The notes: a model not told the origin generated them from the sequence alone. A stretch of 64,000 nt of DNA from Pacificoceanicola sp049803835 (GCF_049803835.1 NZ_JBNAGK010000002.1:124001-188000), one strand, 5' to 3'; shown: positions 43,063-51,817, counted from the stretch's first letter. Program-made: numbers and translations.

Positions 43063-44466
43063 ATGCAGCAGCCCAAGGATTTGAGGCTTCCGGATACGGA
43101 GGATCGGCTGAACGCCCTGACTCGAAACGCGACCAGCCTTGGTCGGGAGACGGTCGACATCGGCGGTTTCCTGGGGGATCTCGATGCGCGCTGCCAGGCG
43201 CAAATCGACGGGCTGACGCATGTACGAGAGCATACGGCCGCTTTGTCTTCAACAAGCGCTGCCATGCTCGAAGCGGCGATGCGGATGTCGCTCGCCGCCG
43301 ATGACGCCATGGCCAGAGTGCGTGATTCAACAGCCCTGCTTTCGGAAAATGGTGAACAATCGCAATCCCTTGCGGAGTGGGTTCGGGCGATTCACGCACA
43401 AGGGCCGGATGTCGAGGAGATGCTGCGCGCCGTGCAGCTTTCCAACTCCGAAATTGCCGATATTTCCTGGCAGGTCAAACTGCTCGCTGTGAACGCAAAG
43501 ATCGAGGCGGCACGCGCCGGACAGGCTGGCAAGGGTTTTTCCATCGTCGCGGACGCGGTCAACGAACTCAGCCAGAAGACTAGTAACGCGGCCGAGACGA
43601 TCTCTGCCACGGTAAAAAAACTGTCGGATTGGCTGAGCGCCCTGCATCGCGGGGCGGAATTGACCTCACGAAACGCGGCGTCGGTCCTCAATCGCAGCGC
43701 TGACGCGGATCGCGCACTCAACACCATCGAAAACCGCGTGGCAGAGTTGCAGACCGATGCCCATGCGTTGACCGAAACGGCCGGAAAATCACAGCAGGCG
43801 GTCGAGATTGTCGCGCCTGCCGTCGAGGAGATCGCTCAATCGGTTACGGAAGTGGCGAGCGGCGTGGACGAAGCGAGTTCACGGTGCAATTCGCTTGTCG
43901 ATACGTCGGAAACCATTCTTCAGGATGTCGTCGCCATAGGGGGCAGCGGCGAGGATGGCCCGATGATCACCATGGTTCAGGACCTCGCCGGCCAAATCAG
44001 CCTGGCCTTCGAAAAAGCGCTGAAAGAGGGCCAAATTCGCGAAGACCAGTTGTTCGACACATCGTATCGCCCGATCGCCGGAAGCGACCCGCAACAGGTC
44101 CTGTCCGGGTTTACCAAGCTGACCGACGAGTTGTTGCCACCGATTCAGGAGCCCGTGCTGGAGATCGATGATCGGATCGTCTTCTGTGCTGCTGTCGATC
44201 GGAACGGCTATCTTCCGACACATAACCTGAAATTCTCGAAACCGCAGGGCGACGATCCCGTCTGGAACGCCGCAAACTGCCGGAATCGCAGGATCTTCAA
44301 CGATCGGGTTGGTTTGAAGGCCGGGCAGAACCAGAATGCGTTTCTGCTGCAGGTTTACCGGCGCGATATGGGCGGCGGTGTCTTCGTGCTCATGAAAGAT
44401 CTGTCCGCGCCGATCTCCGTCCGCAACAGGCATTGGGGCGGGCTTCGCCTCGCGTACAAGTTCTGA
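43063..44466 (+). CDS. Soluble (cytoplasmic) methyl-accepting chemotaxis protein
   Basis: Chemoreceptor of 467 residues with no membrane segment. The first 110 residues are helical, then comes the signalling hairpin with VKLLAVNAKIEAARAGQAGKG and coiled coils to about 290. A C-terminal domain of about 150 residues follows, with VFCAAVDRNGYLPTHNLKFS and ending NRHWGGLRLAYKF, a sensory domain seen in many alphaproteobacterial receptors. AAGGA precedes the ATG at 43063. Members of this group sit in cytoplasmic chemosensory clusters. The signal is unknown. Confidence 0.86.
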   Translation: MQQPKDLRLPDTEDRLNALTRNATSLGRETVDIGGFLGDLDARCQAQIDGLTHVREHTAALSSTSAAMLEAAMRMSLAADDAMARVRDSTALLSENGEQSQSLAEWVRAIHAQGPDVEEMLRAVQLSNSEIADISWQVKLLAVNAKIEAARAGQAGKGFSIVADAVNELSQKTSNAAETISATVKKLSDWLSALHRGAELTSRNAASVLNRSADADRALNTIENRVAELQTDAHALTETAGKSQQAVEIVAPAVEEIAQSVTEVASGVDEASSRCNSLVDTSETILQDVVAIGGSGEDGPMITMVQDLAGQISLAFEKALKEGQIREDQLFDTSYRPIAGSDPQQVLSGFTKLTDELLPPIQEPVLEIDDRIVFCAAVDRNGYLPTHNLKFSKPQGDDPVWNAANCRNRRIFNDRVGLKAGQNQNAFLLQVYRRDMGGGVFVLMKDLSAPISVRNRHWGGLRLAYKF

Positions 44467-44488
44467 CGCCAGCCAGGGACCATGCTGC

Positions 44489-44523
44489 AAAAAAACCGCC
44501 GCGCTCCGAATGGAGGCGGCGGT
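44489..44523 (-). terminator. Rho-independent terminator on the minus strand
   Basis: Stem ACCGCCGC / GCGGCGGT plus CTCC / GGAG, loop ATTC, then a run of seven T on the minus strand. The only gene reading into it is the 40-residue SOS-type gene at 44654-44776, which supports that this gene is transcribed. Confidence 0.85.
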
Positions 44524-44653
44524 CAGTGGCGCGTCGTCAGGCCGGGGCGGGCGCAGGCAGGCACCCTTTGGGGACAAATGCAAGCATCAGGGACAGGACG
44601 ATGCCATACAAAGCCCGGCATGGATAAACGCAGGCAGAAACTTAGGCAGAAAC

Positions 44654-44776
44654 TCAGAAAAGTGCGGGCAGGTGCAAAACGCCCATGAGAATGACGACCA
44701 GGGACAACGCGCCGACGGCATCCTGCCAAAGCGTCGCCGTCTGCCGGTTCAGCGCGGATTTCACGATGTCGATCAT
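44654..44776 (-). CDS. 40-residue predicted membrane protein under two SOS boxes
   Basis: Short gene not found by length-based gene calling. It begins MIDIVKSALNRQTATLWQDA, an amphipathic N-terminus with a Trp-Gln-Asp motif. A single hydrophobic segment follows from about residue 20 to 40 (VGALSLVVILMGVLHLPALF, ending at the stop). AGGGA lies 9 bp before the ATG. Upstream are a perfect GAAC-N7-GAAC box and a one-mismatch box in the same spacing as at recA; downstream is a strong terminator. By analogy with the short SOS-induced membrane inhibitors of Caulobacter (SidA type) it could block cell division, but no homology is claimed. Confidence 0.7.
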   Translation of the reverse strand: MIDIVKSALNRQTATLWQDAVGALSLVVILMGVLHLPALF

Positions 44777-44811
44777 GGTCTCTATTCCCTCAATCACCCT
44801 GTTTCCCATTT

Positions 44812-44826
44812 GTTCTCACATTGTTT
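44812..44826 (-). promoter_or_regulatory. SOS box, one mismatch, proximal
   Basis: GTTCTCACATTGTTT, i.e. AAAC-N7-GAAC on the minus strand, 35 bp before the 40-residue gene. The surrounding CATTTGTTCTC matches the recA box context base for base. Confidence 0.7.
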
Positions 44827-44838
44827 ACCCTATGTAAA

Positions 44839-44853
44839 GAACTTTATGAGAAC
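44839..44853 (-). promoter_or_regulatory. SOS box, perfect GAAC-N7-GAAC, distal
   Basis: GAACTTTATGAGAAC matches the alphaproteobacterial LexA consensus exactly. It is offset 27 bp from the proximal box; the recA pair is offset 28 bp. Confidence 0.8.
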
Positions 44854-44979
44854 AAATAAGAACAAACTGGATCCACCCACTTTATCGCTCTTCAGTTTGG
44901 ACACGCGAGTCGGGCTTCCCCCTGCCGGAACTCGCGGCGCGCGCCGACTTCCCCGCGGCGCGCGCCCCCTCCCTGGGGT

Positions 44980-47070
44980 CTAGCCAACGCCGATGAGCCG
45001 GATCGCCTCGTCCTGCCGCATCAGCCAGAGCAGGTGTCTCGCTGCCTGCCCGCGGGCGCTCTCCAGTGACGGGTCCTCGGCAAGCAGACGCCGGGCATCG
45101 CTCTGGGCCACAGCCATCAACCCGGCTTGCCGTTCGAGATCGGCGACTCGGAATTGCGGCAGGCCGCTCTGCGCCGTGCCGATCAGATCGCCGGCCCCGC
45201 GCATTTCGAGATCCACCTCGGAAATCCGGAACCCGTCCTCGGTCTCGCGCAACGTGGTCAGTCGCTTCATCCCGCCTTCGTTCAGCGGTGGCTGATACAT
45301 CAGCAGGCAGGTCGATGCGGCATCGCCGCGCCCGACACGACCGCGCAACTGGTGCAACTGCGCGAGGCCGAAAATCTCCGCGCGTTCGATAACCATGATC
45401 GACGCATTCGGCACGTTCACCCCCACCTCGATCACCGTGGTCGCCACAAGAACGCTGGTCCGTCCCGCGACGAACTCTGCCATTGCCGCGTCCTTCTGTT
45501 CGTGCGGCATCTGGCCGTGCACCAATCCGACATGCGCCTCGCCCAGCGTGGCACGCAACCGTTTGAACCGTGCTTCCGCGGCAATCAGGTCCGAGGCCTC
45601 GCTTTCCTCCACGAGCGGGCAGACCCAATAGGCCTGTCGCCCCTCCGCAATCGCCTTGCGCAGGTGCGCGATCACCTCGTCGATGCGCTCGGTCGAAATC
45701 AGCGCCGTCTTGATCGGCTTCCGCCCCGGCGGTTTCTCGTCCAGGATGGACACATCCATGTCCCCGTACTGGGCAAGCGCGAGGCTGCGCGGGATCGGAG
45801 TCGCGGTCATGACGAGCACATCCGCCCCCTGCCCCTTGCGGCCAAGTTCCAGCCTTTGCCGCACGCCGAAGCGGTGCTGTTCGTCGACGATGGCAAGGCG
45901 CAGATCCCGGAACGCGACGTCCTTCTGAAATACGGCGTGGGTGCCCACCAGGATCTGGATAGCGCCACGTGCCAGCGCGTCCAGCTTCGCCTGCCGCTCA
46001 CCGCCCTTGTCGCGGCCCGTCAGCAGTTCGAGCACCACCCCGGCAGATTCCGCCAGCGGCTGCAGCCCTTCGAGATGCTGCCGGGCCAGGATCTCGGTCG
46101 GCGCCATCATCACGCCCTGTCCTCCGGCCTCGACCGCAATCAGGAGGGCCATGAACGCGACAAGCGTCTTGCCCGCGCCCACGTCCCCTTGCAGCAGCCG
46201 GTTCATCCGCTCCGGCGCGGCCATGTCCGCCGCGATTTCATCCATCGCCCGGACTTGCGCGTTCGTCGGTCGATAGGGAAGAGATTTCAGCACCTTGGAC
46301 CGAAGCCGTCCGTCGCCCTCGGTGACGATGCCACGGCTGCGCCGCCGATTGGCCCGTGCCAGCGCAAGCGTCAACTGATGTGCCATCAACTCGTCATAGG
46401 CGAGCCGTGCGCGCGCCGGATCCGTCGGCGCAAGCGCGCCCGCCGTCGTCGGCCTGTGCGCCTGCCGAACCGCTGCCGCCCAGTCCGGCCACCCTTCCTG
46501 ACGCCGCTGCTCCGCGTCGATCCATTCCTCCAGGTCAGGCACCCGCGACAGGGCATCGGTCACGGCGCGGGTCATTATCTTCTGCGTCACTCCCGAGGTC
46601 AGCGGATAGACGGGCTCGAAGTCCGGCAGGCTCTGTGCCTCGTCAGGATCGAGCATGTGCTCGGGGTGCACCATCTGCGGCACCCCGTCGAACAATTCGA
46701 CCCGCCCCGATACCACCCGACGTTCGCCGGATGGCAATTGCCGCTGCAAATACTCCGGGCGGGCATGGAAGAATACCAGTTGAAACCGTGTCTGCGCGTC
46801 ATCAACTTCGATCCGGTACGGCGCCCCGCGTTTGCTCGGCGCCCGGTGCTGGCCAATCTGGACCTCGACGGTCACCACTCCGGGCAGATCGGCACCGATC
46901 ACGGAGGCCCGCAAACGGCGGTCCACAAGCGCATGCGGCAAGGTAAACAAGAGGTCGCGCGGCGCGTGGATGTTCATCTGCTCCAGTGCCTGCGCCGTCT
47001 TCGGGCCAATCCCGTCCAGCCCCTTGATGTCCGCAAACAGCGGGAAAAGCGTCTCGGGTCTGCCGCTCAT
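44980..47070 (-). CDS. recG: ATP-dependent DNA helicase RecG
   Basis: Branch-migrating helicase of 696 residues. The N-terminal wedge/OB domain is followed by helicase motifs: I GDVGAGKTLVAF, II VDEQHRFGVRQR, III MTATPIPRSLAL, VI QLRGRVGRG. The TRG-type motif region precedes LEMRGAGDLIGT. The start at 47070 lies in a 4-bp ATGA overlap with ligA; a longer frame reaching 47724 runs antisense-free over ligA only and is rejected. It acts on stalled replication forks. Confidence 0.96.
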   Translation of the reverse strand: MSGRPETLFPLFADIKGLDGIGPKTAQALEQMNIHAPRDLLFTLPHALVDRRLRASVIGADLPGVVTVEVQIGQHRAPSKRGAPYRIEVDDAQTRFQLVFFHARPEYLQRQLPSGERRVVSGRVELFDGVPQMVHPEHMLDPDEAQSLPDFEPVYPLTSGVTQKIMTRAVTDALSRVPDLEEWIDAEQRRQEGWPDWAAAVRQAHRPTTAGALAPTDPARARLAYDELMAHQLTLALARANRRRSRGIVTEGDGRLRSKVLKSLPYRPTNAQVRAMDEIAADMAAPERMNRLLQGDVGAGKTLVAFMALLIAVEAGGQGVMMAPTEILARQHLEGLQPLAESAGVVLELLTGRDKGGERQAKLDALARGAIQILVGTHAVFQKDVAFRDLRLAIVDEQHRFGVRQRLELGRKGQGADVLVMTATPIPRSLALAQYGDMDVSILDEKPPGRKPIKTALISTERIDEVIAHLRKAIAEGRQAYWVCPLVEESEASDLIAAEARFKRLRATLGEAHVGLVHGQMPHEQKDAAMAEFVAGRTSVLVATTVIEVGVNVPNASIMVIERAEIFGLAQLHQLRGRVGRGDAASTCLLMYQPPLNEGGMKRLTTLRETEDGFRISEVDLEMRGAGDLIGTAQSGLPQFRVADLERQAGLMAVAQSDARRLLAEDPSLESARGQAARHLLWLMRQDEAIRLIGVG

Positions 47071-49178
47071 CCGCCGATCAGCTCCAACCACGCGTCTTCG
47101 TCGAGGATCGTCAGTCCCAGTTCCTGCGCCTTCTTTTCCTTGCTGCCGGCCCCCGGCCCCGCAACGAGGATGTCGGTTTTCGCCGAGACCGACCCGGAGA
47201 CCTTCGCGCCCAAGGCCTCGGCCCGTGCCTTGGCTTCCGCCCTGGTCATCTTTTCCAGCGTCCCCGTGAACACCACCGTCTTGCCGGCCACGGGGCTGCC
47301 CTCGCTGTTCGGCCGTTCCGCGTCCTGGATATGCAGATGCGCCACCAGGCGGTCGATGGACGCGCGTTCGGCCGGCTGGTTCATCGCCGAGACCAGCGAC
47401 TGTGCCAGAACCGCCCCGACCCCGTCGATTGCCATCAACTCGTCCCAAGCCGCGCCTTCCATCGGCGCGGCGTCGACCATGGCTTTCTCGAAGGTGGTCC
47501 AGCCGCCGTAGTGCCGGGCCAGCAGATTGGATGCGCTCTCGCCGACATGGCGAATGCCGAGGGCGAAAATCACCCGGCGCAACGGAATGGTTCGGCGCTC
47601 GTCTATGGCGTCGAACAGTTTCGCAGCGGATTTCTCGCCCCATCCCTCGCGGTTCCTGAGCTGTTGCAGTCCGGAGCCGTATCCCGATTTCAACTCGAAG
47701 ATGTCCGCTGGCTCCTTTATCCAACCGTCATTGTAGAACTGCTCCACCTGTTTCGCGCCAAGCCCTTCGATGTCGAAAGCGGCGCGGGAGACGAAATGTT
47801 TCAGCTTTTCTATGGCTTGCGCCGGGCAGATCATACCACCGGAACAGCGCCGGACCGCATCGCCCGGCTCGCGGATGGCATCGGAACCACATTCAGGGCA
47901 CACCTCGGGAAACACGAAGGCGGTGTCGTTCGTGCGCCGGGACAAGTCGACATCGGCCACCTTGGGGATCACGTCGCCAGCGCGATAAACCTGCACCCAA
48001 TCGCCCTCGCGGATGTCCTTGCCATCGCGGATCGGATTTCCCTCATTGTCGCGCCCGGCGATATAGTCCTCGTTGTGCAGGGTCGCGTTCGAGACCACGA
48101 CGCCGCCCACCGTGACCGGCGCGAGACGGGCCACCGGGGACAGTGCCCCGGTCCGACCGACCTGGATGTCGATGCTTTCGAGCCGGGTCCAGGCAAGTTC
48201 CGCCGGAAACTTGTGCGCGATGGCCCAGCGGGGCGTGGTCGAGCGAAAGCCCATGCGGGCCTGGAATCCAAGATCGTTTACCTTGTAGACCACGCCGTCT
48301 ATGTCGTAGCCGAGCGTCGCCCGTTGCGCTTCGATCTTGCGAAACTGCGCCAGCATGTCATCCGGCCCGTGACAGACCGCCGTGAGCGCATTGGTCTGGA
48401 ACCCCAGCGATCGGAGGCGGTCGATTGCCCCCATCTGCGTTTCGGACAGCGGTTCCGAAAGTTCTCCCCAGGAATAGGCAAAGAATCTAAGCGGGCGGTC
48501 CCGAGTTATCGAGGAATCCAGTTGCCGCAGGCTTCCGGCGGCGGCATTGCGCGGATTTGCAAAGGTTTTTCCGCCACGCTCCGCCTGACGGGCGTTGAGC
48601 GCCGCGAAATCCGCGTGGCTCATGTAAACCTCGCCGCGCACTTCCAGGATTTCCGGTGCGCCGTCCAGCCGTTCCGGAATGTCATCGATCGTCCTGGCGT
48701 TGGCCGTGACATTCTCGCCTTCCGCGCCATCGCCGCGCGTCGCGGCCTGCATCAGTATGCCGTTTTCATAGCGCAGAGACAGCGACAGACCGTCGATCTT
48801 CGGCTCGGCAGTGTAGCTCACTGTCTCGTCCGCCGACAGGCCGAGGTACCGTCGAACTGAAATGTCGAAATCCGCTATGTCCTCGTCGTCGAAGGCATTC
48901 GAGAGTGACATCATGCGAACGGCGTGCCGAACCTTGGTAAACCCCTCGGCCAGGGCGGCGCCAACCTGATCGGAGGGGCTGTCGGCGCGTTTCAGATGAG
49001 GAAAGCGCGCCTCGATTTCGCTATTGCGCCGCTTGAGACCGTCGTAATCCGCGTCGGAGATTTCCGGGGCATCTTCAGTATGATACGCGCGGTTCGCGGC
49101 GGCGATCTTCTCCGCCAATTCCGCCAGTTCCTCGCGCGCATCCTTCTCGTTCAGCGTCTCGACTGCCTTTACCGCCAT
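47067..49178 (-). CDS. ligA: NAD-dependent DNA ligase
   Basis: Ligase of 703 residues. The adenylated lysine is K127 in YTAEPKIDGLSLSLRY; the OB fold follows, then the four-cysteine zinc finger in CPECGSDAIREP and CSGGMICPAQ, helix-hairpin-helix repeats (IDGVGAVLAQSLV), and a C-terminal BRCT domain from GSPVAGKTVVFTGTLEKM. The Ia domain residues YHTEDAPEISDADYD bind NMN. It is translationally coupled to recG. It joins Okazaki fragments and repairs nicks. Confidence 0.97.
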   Translation of the reverse strand: MAVKAVETLNEKDAREELAELAEKIAAANRAYHTEDAPEISDADYDGLKRRNSEIEARFPHLKRADSPSDQVGAALAEGFTKVRHAVRMMSLSNAFDDEDIADFDISVRRYLGLSADETVSYTAEPKIDGLSLSLRYENGILMQAATRGDGAEGENVTANARTIDDIPERLDGAPEILEVRGEVYMSHADFAALNARQAERGGKTFANPRNAAAGSLRQLDSSITRDRPLRFFAYSWGELSEPLSETQMGAIDRLRSLGFQTNALTAVCHGPDDMLAQFRKIEAQRATLGYDIDGVVYKVNDLGFQARMGFRSTTPRWAIAHKFPAELAWTRLESIDIQVGRTGALSPVARLAPVTVGGVVVSNATLHNEDYIAGRDNEGNPIRDGKDIREGDWVQVYRAGDVIPKVADVDLSRRTNDTAFVFPEVCPECGSDAIREPGDAVRRCSGGMICPAQAIEKLKHFVSRAAFDIEGLGAKQVEQFYNDGWIKEPADIFELKSGYGSGLQQLRNREGWGEKSAAKLFDAIDERRTIPLRRVIFALGIRHVGESASNLLARHYGGWTTFEKAMVDAAPMEGAAWDELMAIDGVGAVLAQSLVSAMNQPAERASIDRLVAHLHIQDAERPNSEGSPVAGKTVVFTGTLEKMTRAEAKARAEALGAKVSGSVSAKTDILVAGPGAGSKEKKAQELGLTILDEDAWLELIGG

Positions 49179-49242
49179 TGCCCTGCCCTTTGCGCCCGGT
49201 CACTGGTGAAGTGATAGGCGGGGCGGCAGCCGAGGTCCAGCG

Positions 49243-49959
49243 TCAGGCGCTTGCGGCCAGCCGCTTCGGCTCGTCCTGGCTCGGCTCCGGGTCACGCAGC
49301 ACGTATCCGCGGCCCCAGACCGTTTCGATGTAATTGTCGTCCCCCGTGGCTTCGGACAGCTTCTTGCGGAGTTTGCAGATGAAGACGTCAATGATTTTCA
49401 GTTCCGGCTCGTCCATGCCACCGTACAGGTGGTTAAGGAACATCTCCTTGGTCAGGGTCGTGCCCTTGCGCAGGCTGAGGAGTTCCAGCATCTGGTATTC
49501 CTTGCCGGTCAGATGCACGGATTTGCCGCCGACCTCCACCGTCTTCGCGTCTAGGTTGACGGAAATCTTGCCGGTGCGGATGACGGACTGGGAATGGCCC
49601 TTCGAACGGCGGATGATCGCATGGATGCGTGCGATGAGTTCATCCCTGTGAAAGGGTTTGGTCATATAGTCGTCGGCGCCGAAACCGAAGCCCTTGATCT
49701 TGCTCTGGGTATCGTCGTCACCGGAGAGAATGAGAATGGGCGTCTCGACGCGGGCCACGCGCAGTTGGCGCAAGACCTCGTGCCCGTTGATATCCGGCAG
49801 GTTCAGATCCAGCAGGATCAGGTCGTAATCATACAATTTGGCGAGGTCGATGCCCTCCTCGCCGAGGTCCGTCGCATAGACGTTCAGGTTGGCATGAGAC
49901 AGCATCAACTCGATGCTTTTGGAAGTCGTGGGATCGTCTTCCACCAGTAGAATGCGCAT
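49243..49959 (-). CDS. ctrA: Cell-cycle response regulator CtrA
   Basis: OmpR-type master regulator of 238 residues. The receiver domain has the phospho-acceptor Asp51 in LILLDLNLPDINGHE and the conserved LSGDDDTQSKIKGFGFGADDY. The DNA-binding winged helix contains LTGKEYQMLELLSLRKGTTL and the near-invariant KLRKKLSEATG. The C-terminus ends in Ala-Ala-like residues (RLAASA), consistent with ClpXP turnover in Caulobacter. It lies downstream of sciP on the same strand. In Rhodobacterales CtrA mainly controls motility, gene-transfer-agent and quorum-linked genes; the promoter carries a near-consensus CtrA box. Confidence 0.97.
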   Translation of the reverse strand: MRILLVEDDPTTSKSIELMLSHANLNVYATDLGEEGIDLAKLYDYDLILLDLNLPDINGHEVLRQLRVARVETPILILSGDDDTQSKIKGFGFGADDYMTKPFHRDELIARIHAIIRRSKGHSQSVIRTGKISVNLDAKTVEVGGKSVHLTGKEYQMLELLSLRKGTTLTKEMFLNHLYGGMDEPELKIIDVFICKLRKKLSEATGDDNYIETVWGRGYVLRDPEPSQDEPKRLAASA

Positions 49960-50010
49960 TGCGGGTCTCCAACTTGTTCCTCGGGCTTAGGTGAACCTGT
50001 CGGAAAATAG

Positions 50011-50025
50011 TTAACGCGGGCTTAC
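50011..50025. promoter_or_regulatory. Near-consensus CtrA box with adjacent GANTC in the ctrA promoter
   Basis: TTAACGCGGGCTTAC is TTAA-N7-TTAC, 51 bp before the ctrA start, followed by GACTC at 50029-50033, a CcrM methylation sequence. In Caulobacter ctrA is autoregulated and CcrM-sensitive; the same here is inference. Confidence 0.5.
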
Positions 50026-50054
50026 CATGACTCGAAGTAACAAACTTTTTTGCG

Positions 50055-50342
50055 CTATTCAACCTCTGGTTGCCTGAATTTCTGGACTCGGGTCGCCTTG
50101 AGCGCCTCCTCTCCATGCCGGGCGGCGGCACGGACCCAGGACATTAGTTCCTCCGCGCTCAAGGCATAGCGTTCCATCGCCTGATCGCTCGTCAACAGCC
50201 CGAATTGAACCGCCTTTACCACCGCGGCCTTGCGCGAGGCAACCCAGCGACGGGTCTCCGGCGGCGGCAGGTCCGCACGAGTCATCACGGTGCCGTCCGG
50301 AAGCTTCACCGCGCGCGGGCCATCGATCTTTTTCAGGTACAT
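50055..50342 (-). CDS. sciP: CtrA inhibitory protein SciP (DUF1153)
   Basis: Small helix-turn-helix protein of 95 residues that binds CtrA and lowers its activity in Caulobacter. The signature LPPPETRRWVASRKAAVVKAV, here split as LPPPETRRWV and RKAAVVKAVQFGLL, is followed by YALSAEELMSW. GAGGGG lies 9 bp before the ATG at 50342 and directly abuts an ATG at 50351, so 50342 is preferred. It is 95 bp upstream of ctrA in the same direction; cckA is 30 kb away in this window. Confidence 0.92.
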   Translation of the reverse strand: MYLKKIDGPRAVKLPDGTVMTRADLPPPETRRWVASRKAAVVKAVQFGLLTSDQAMERYALSAEELMSWVRAAARHGEEALKATRVQKFRQPEVE

Positions 50343-50468
50343 AGTCGTCATCCCCTCGTTCGGATGACGCCAATCAAACACGCAGGCTTTAACAGCGGCT
50401 GAATGCGACCCCTTGAGAGTATGTGCAATTTTCCTATATTCCCGGCTTGTTCCAAGGAGACGCAGCCC

Positions 50469-51611
50469 ATGCCCCTCGATCCGGCCCCGCTCAATTCGCT
50501 CGGCCTGCCGAAAAGCCCCGCAGAAACCCGCGTCGTCGTGGCCATGTCCGGCGGCGTCGACAGTTCCGTCGTGGCGGCGAAACTCAAGGACGAGGGCTAT
50601 GACGTAGTCGGCGTGACCTTGCAGCTTTACGACCACGGCGCGGCGCTGGCCAAGAAGGGCGCCTGCTGCGCCGGCGTCGATATCCACGATGCGCGGCGCG
50701 TCGCGGAGGAGATGAACTTCCCCCATTATGTCCTTGATTACGAAAACATCTTCCGCGATGCGGTGATCGAGGAATTCGCCGAAAGCTACCTTGGCGGCGC
50801 CACTCCGGTGCCCTGCATCCGCTGCAACGAAAGGGTGAAGTTCAAGGACCTTCTGGACACCGCGAAGGATCTCGAAGCCGATTGCATGGCGACGGGCCAT
50901 TACATCCAGCGCAAGATGGGGCCGCACGGGCCGGAACTGCATTGCGCCGAGGACCGCAATCGCGACCAGAGCTATTTCCTGTTTTCGACCACGCCGGAGC
51001 AGCTGGATTTCCTGCGCTTTCCGCTTGGTCATTTGCCGTCCAAGGCCGCCACGCGGGAACTGGCGGCGCAATACGGCCTGGCCGTGGCCGACAAGCCGGA
51101 CAGCCAGGACATCTGTTTCGTGCCGGATGGTAACTATGCGGCCGTCATCGAGAAATTGCGCCCCGGGTCAGTTGAACCGGGCGAGATCGTGCATGCCGAT
51201 GGCCGCGTGCTTGGGACACACAACGGGGTGATCCATTACACTATTGGCCAGCGTCGGGGGCTCGGCATTGGCGGGCTCAGCGATCCGCTTTATGTCGTGC
51301 GGCTCGATGTCGAAACGAGGCAAGTCATAGTCGGGCCGAAGGACATGCTGGCGACGCGGGTGATCCCGGTTCGCGAGATCAACTGGCTTGGCGATGCGCC
51401 TTTCAATTCGCAGAAGGAATGGCATCTGGCGGTAAAGGTCCGCTCGACCCGCCCGCCGCGGGAGGCAATCGTGCGGCCAATTTCCGAAACCGAGGCGGAA
51501 GTCGAATTGCTGACACCGGAAGAAGGCGTAAGCCCCGGGCAAGCTTGCGTTTTCTACGATCCGGAGAGCACGCGCATCTTTGGGGGCGGCTGGATCTGGC
51601 GCGGTCACTGA
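50469..51611 (+). CDS. mnmA: tRNA-specific 2-thiouridylase MnmA
   Basis: Enzyme of 380 residues that thiolates U34 of Lys, Glu and Gln tRNAs. PP-loop VVVAMSGGVDSSVVAAKL is at the N-terminus, the first catalytic cysteine is in TPVPCIRCNERVKF and the second in KPDSQDICFVPDG. The C-terminal barrel includes HYTIGQRRGLGIGG. AAGGAG precedes the start at 50469; an in-frame start at 50403 lies in the sciP promoter. It is divergent from sciP. Confidence 0.96.
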   Translation: MPLDPAPLNSLGLPKSPAETRVVVAMSGGVDSSVVAAKLKDEGYDVVGVTLQLYDHGAALAKKGACCAGVDIHDARRVAEEMNFPHYVLDYENIFRDAVIEEFAESYLGGATPVPCIRCNERVKFKDLLDTAKDLEADCMATGHYIQRKMGPHGPELHCAEDRNRDQSYFLFSTTPEQLDFLRFPLGHLPSKAATRELAAQYGLAVADKPDSQDICFVPDGNYAAVIEKLRPGSVEPGEIVHADGRVLGTHNGVIHYTIGQRRGLGIGGLSDPLYVVRLDVETRQVIVGPKDMLATRVIPVREINWLGDAPFNSQKEWHLAVKVRSTRPPREAIVRPISETEAEVELLTPEEGVSPGQACVFYDPESTRIFGGGWIWRGH

Positions 51612-51710
51612 GGCGCTTTCAGCGTTCGATGCGGTAAGGTTCGGCGTGCAACGCACGCCGGGTTACCGGGTTCTGACCGCATCGCGCGCGCAACGGGGCG
51701 ATGGAAAGTC

Positions 51711-51741
51711 GGTACAAAAAGGTCCGAGTTTCGTACAGATT
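51711..51741. repeat. GTAC-ended inverted repeat, copy B
   Basis: Core GTACAAAAA-N7-GTTTCGTAC (51712-51736) followed by AGATT. Confidence 0.7.
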
Positions 51742-51786
51742 ACCCCCCTTCGGAAATTGGCCAACTCCAGGGTGATTCGCGGGTTT

Positions 51787-51817
51787 GGTACAAAACTGTC
51801 CGAGTTTCGTACATATT
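51787..51817. repeat. GTAC-ended inverted repeat, copy C
   Basis: Core GTACAAAAC-N7-GTTTCGTAC (51788-51812) followed by ATATT; offset 76 bp from copy B and same orientation. Confidence 0.7.

Noticed and set aside
44523..44729. Minus-strand frame of 68 codons overlapping the 40-residue gene
   Set aside because: Different frame, Arg/Cys-rich, no membrane or family pattern, and it runs through the terminator.
44850..44863. Third SOS box GAAC-N6-GAAC
   Set aside because: The spacer is 6, not 7, and it shares a half site with the perfect box at 44839-44853.
44847..44984. Plus-strand frame of 45 codons starting inside the distal SOS box
   Set aside because: No ribosome-binding site, low-complexity Arg/Pro/Leu content, and it runs into the end of recG.
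45127..47511. Plus-strand frame of 794 codons opposite recG and ligA
   Set aside because: Antisense shadow typical of high-GC genes; the minus strand carries clear RecG and LigA motifs throughout.
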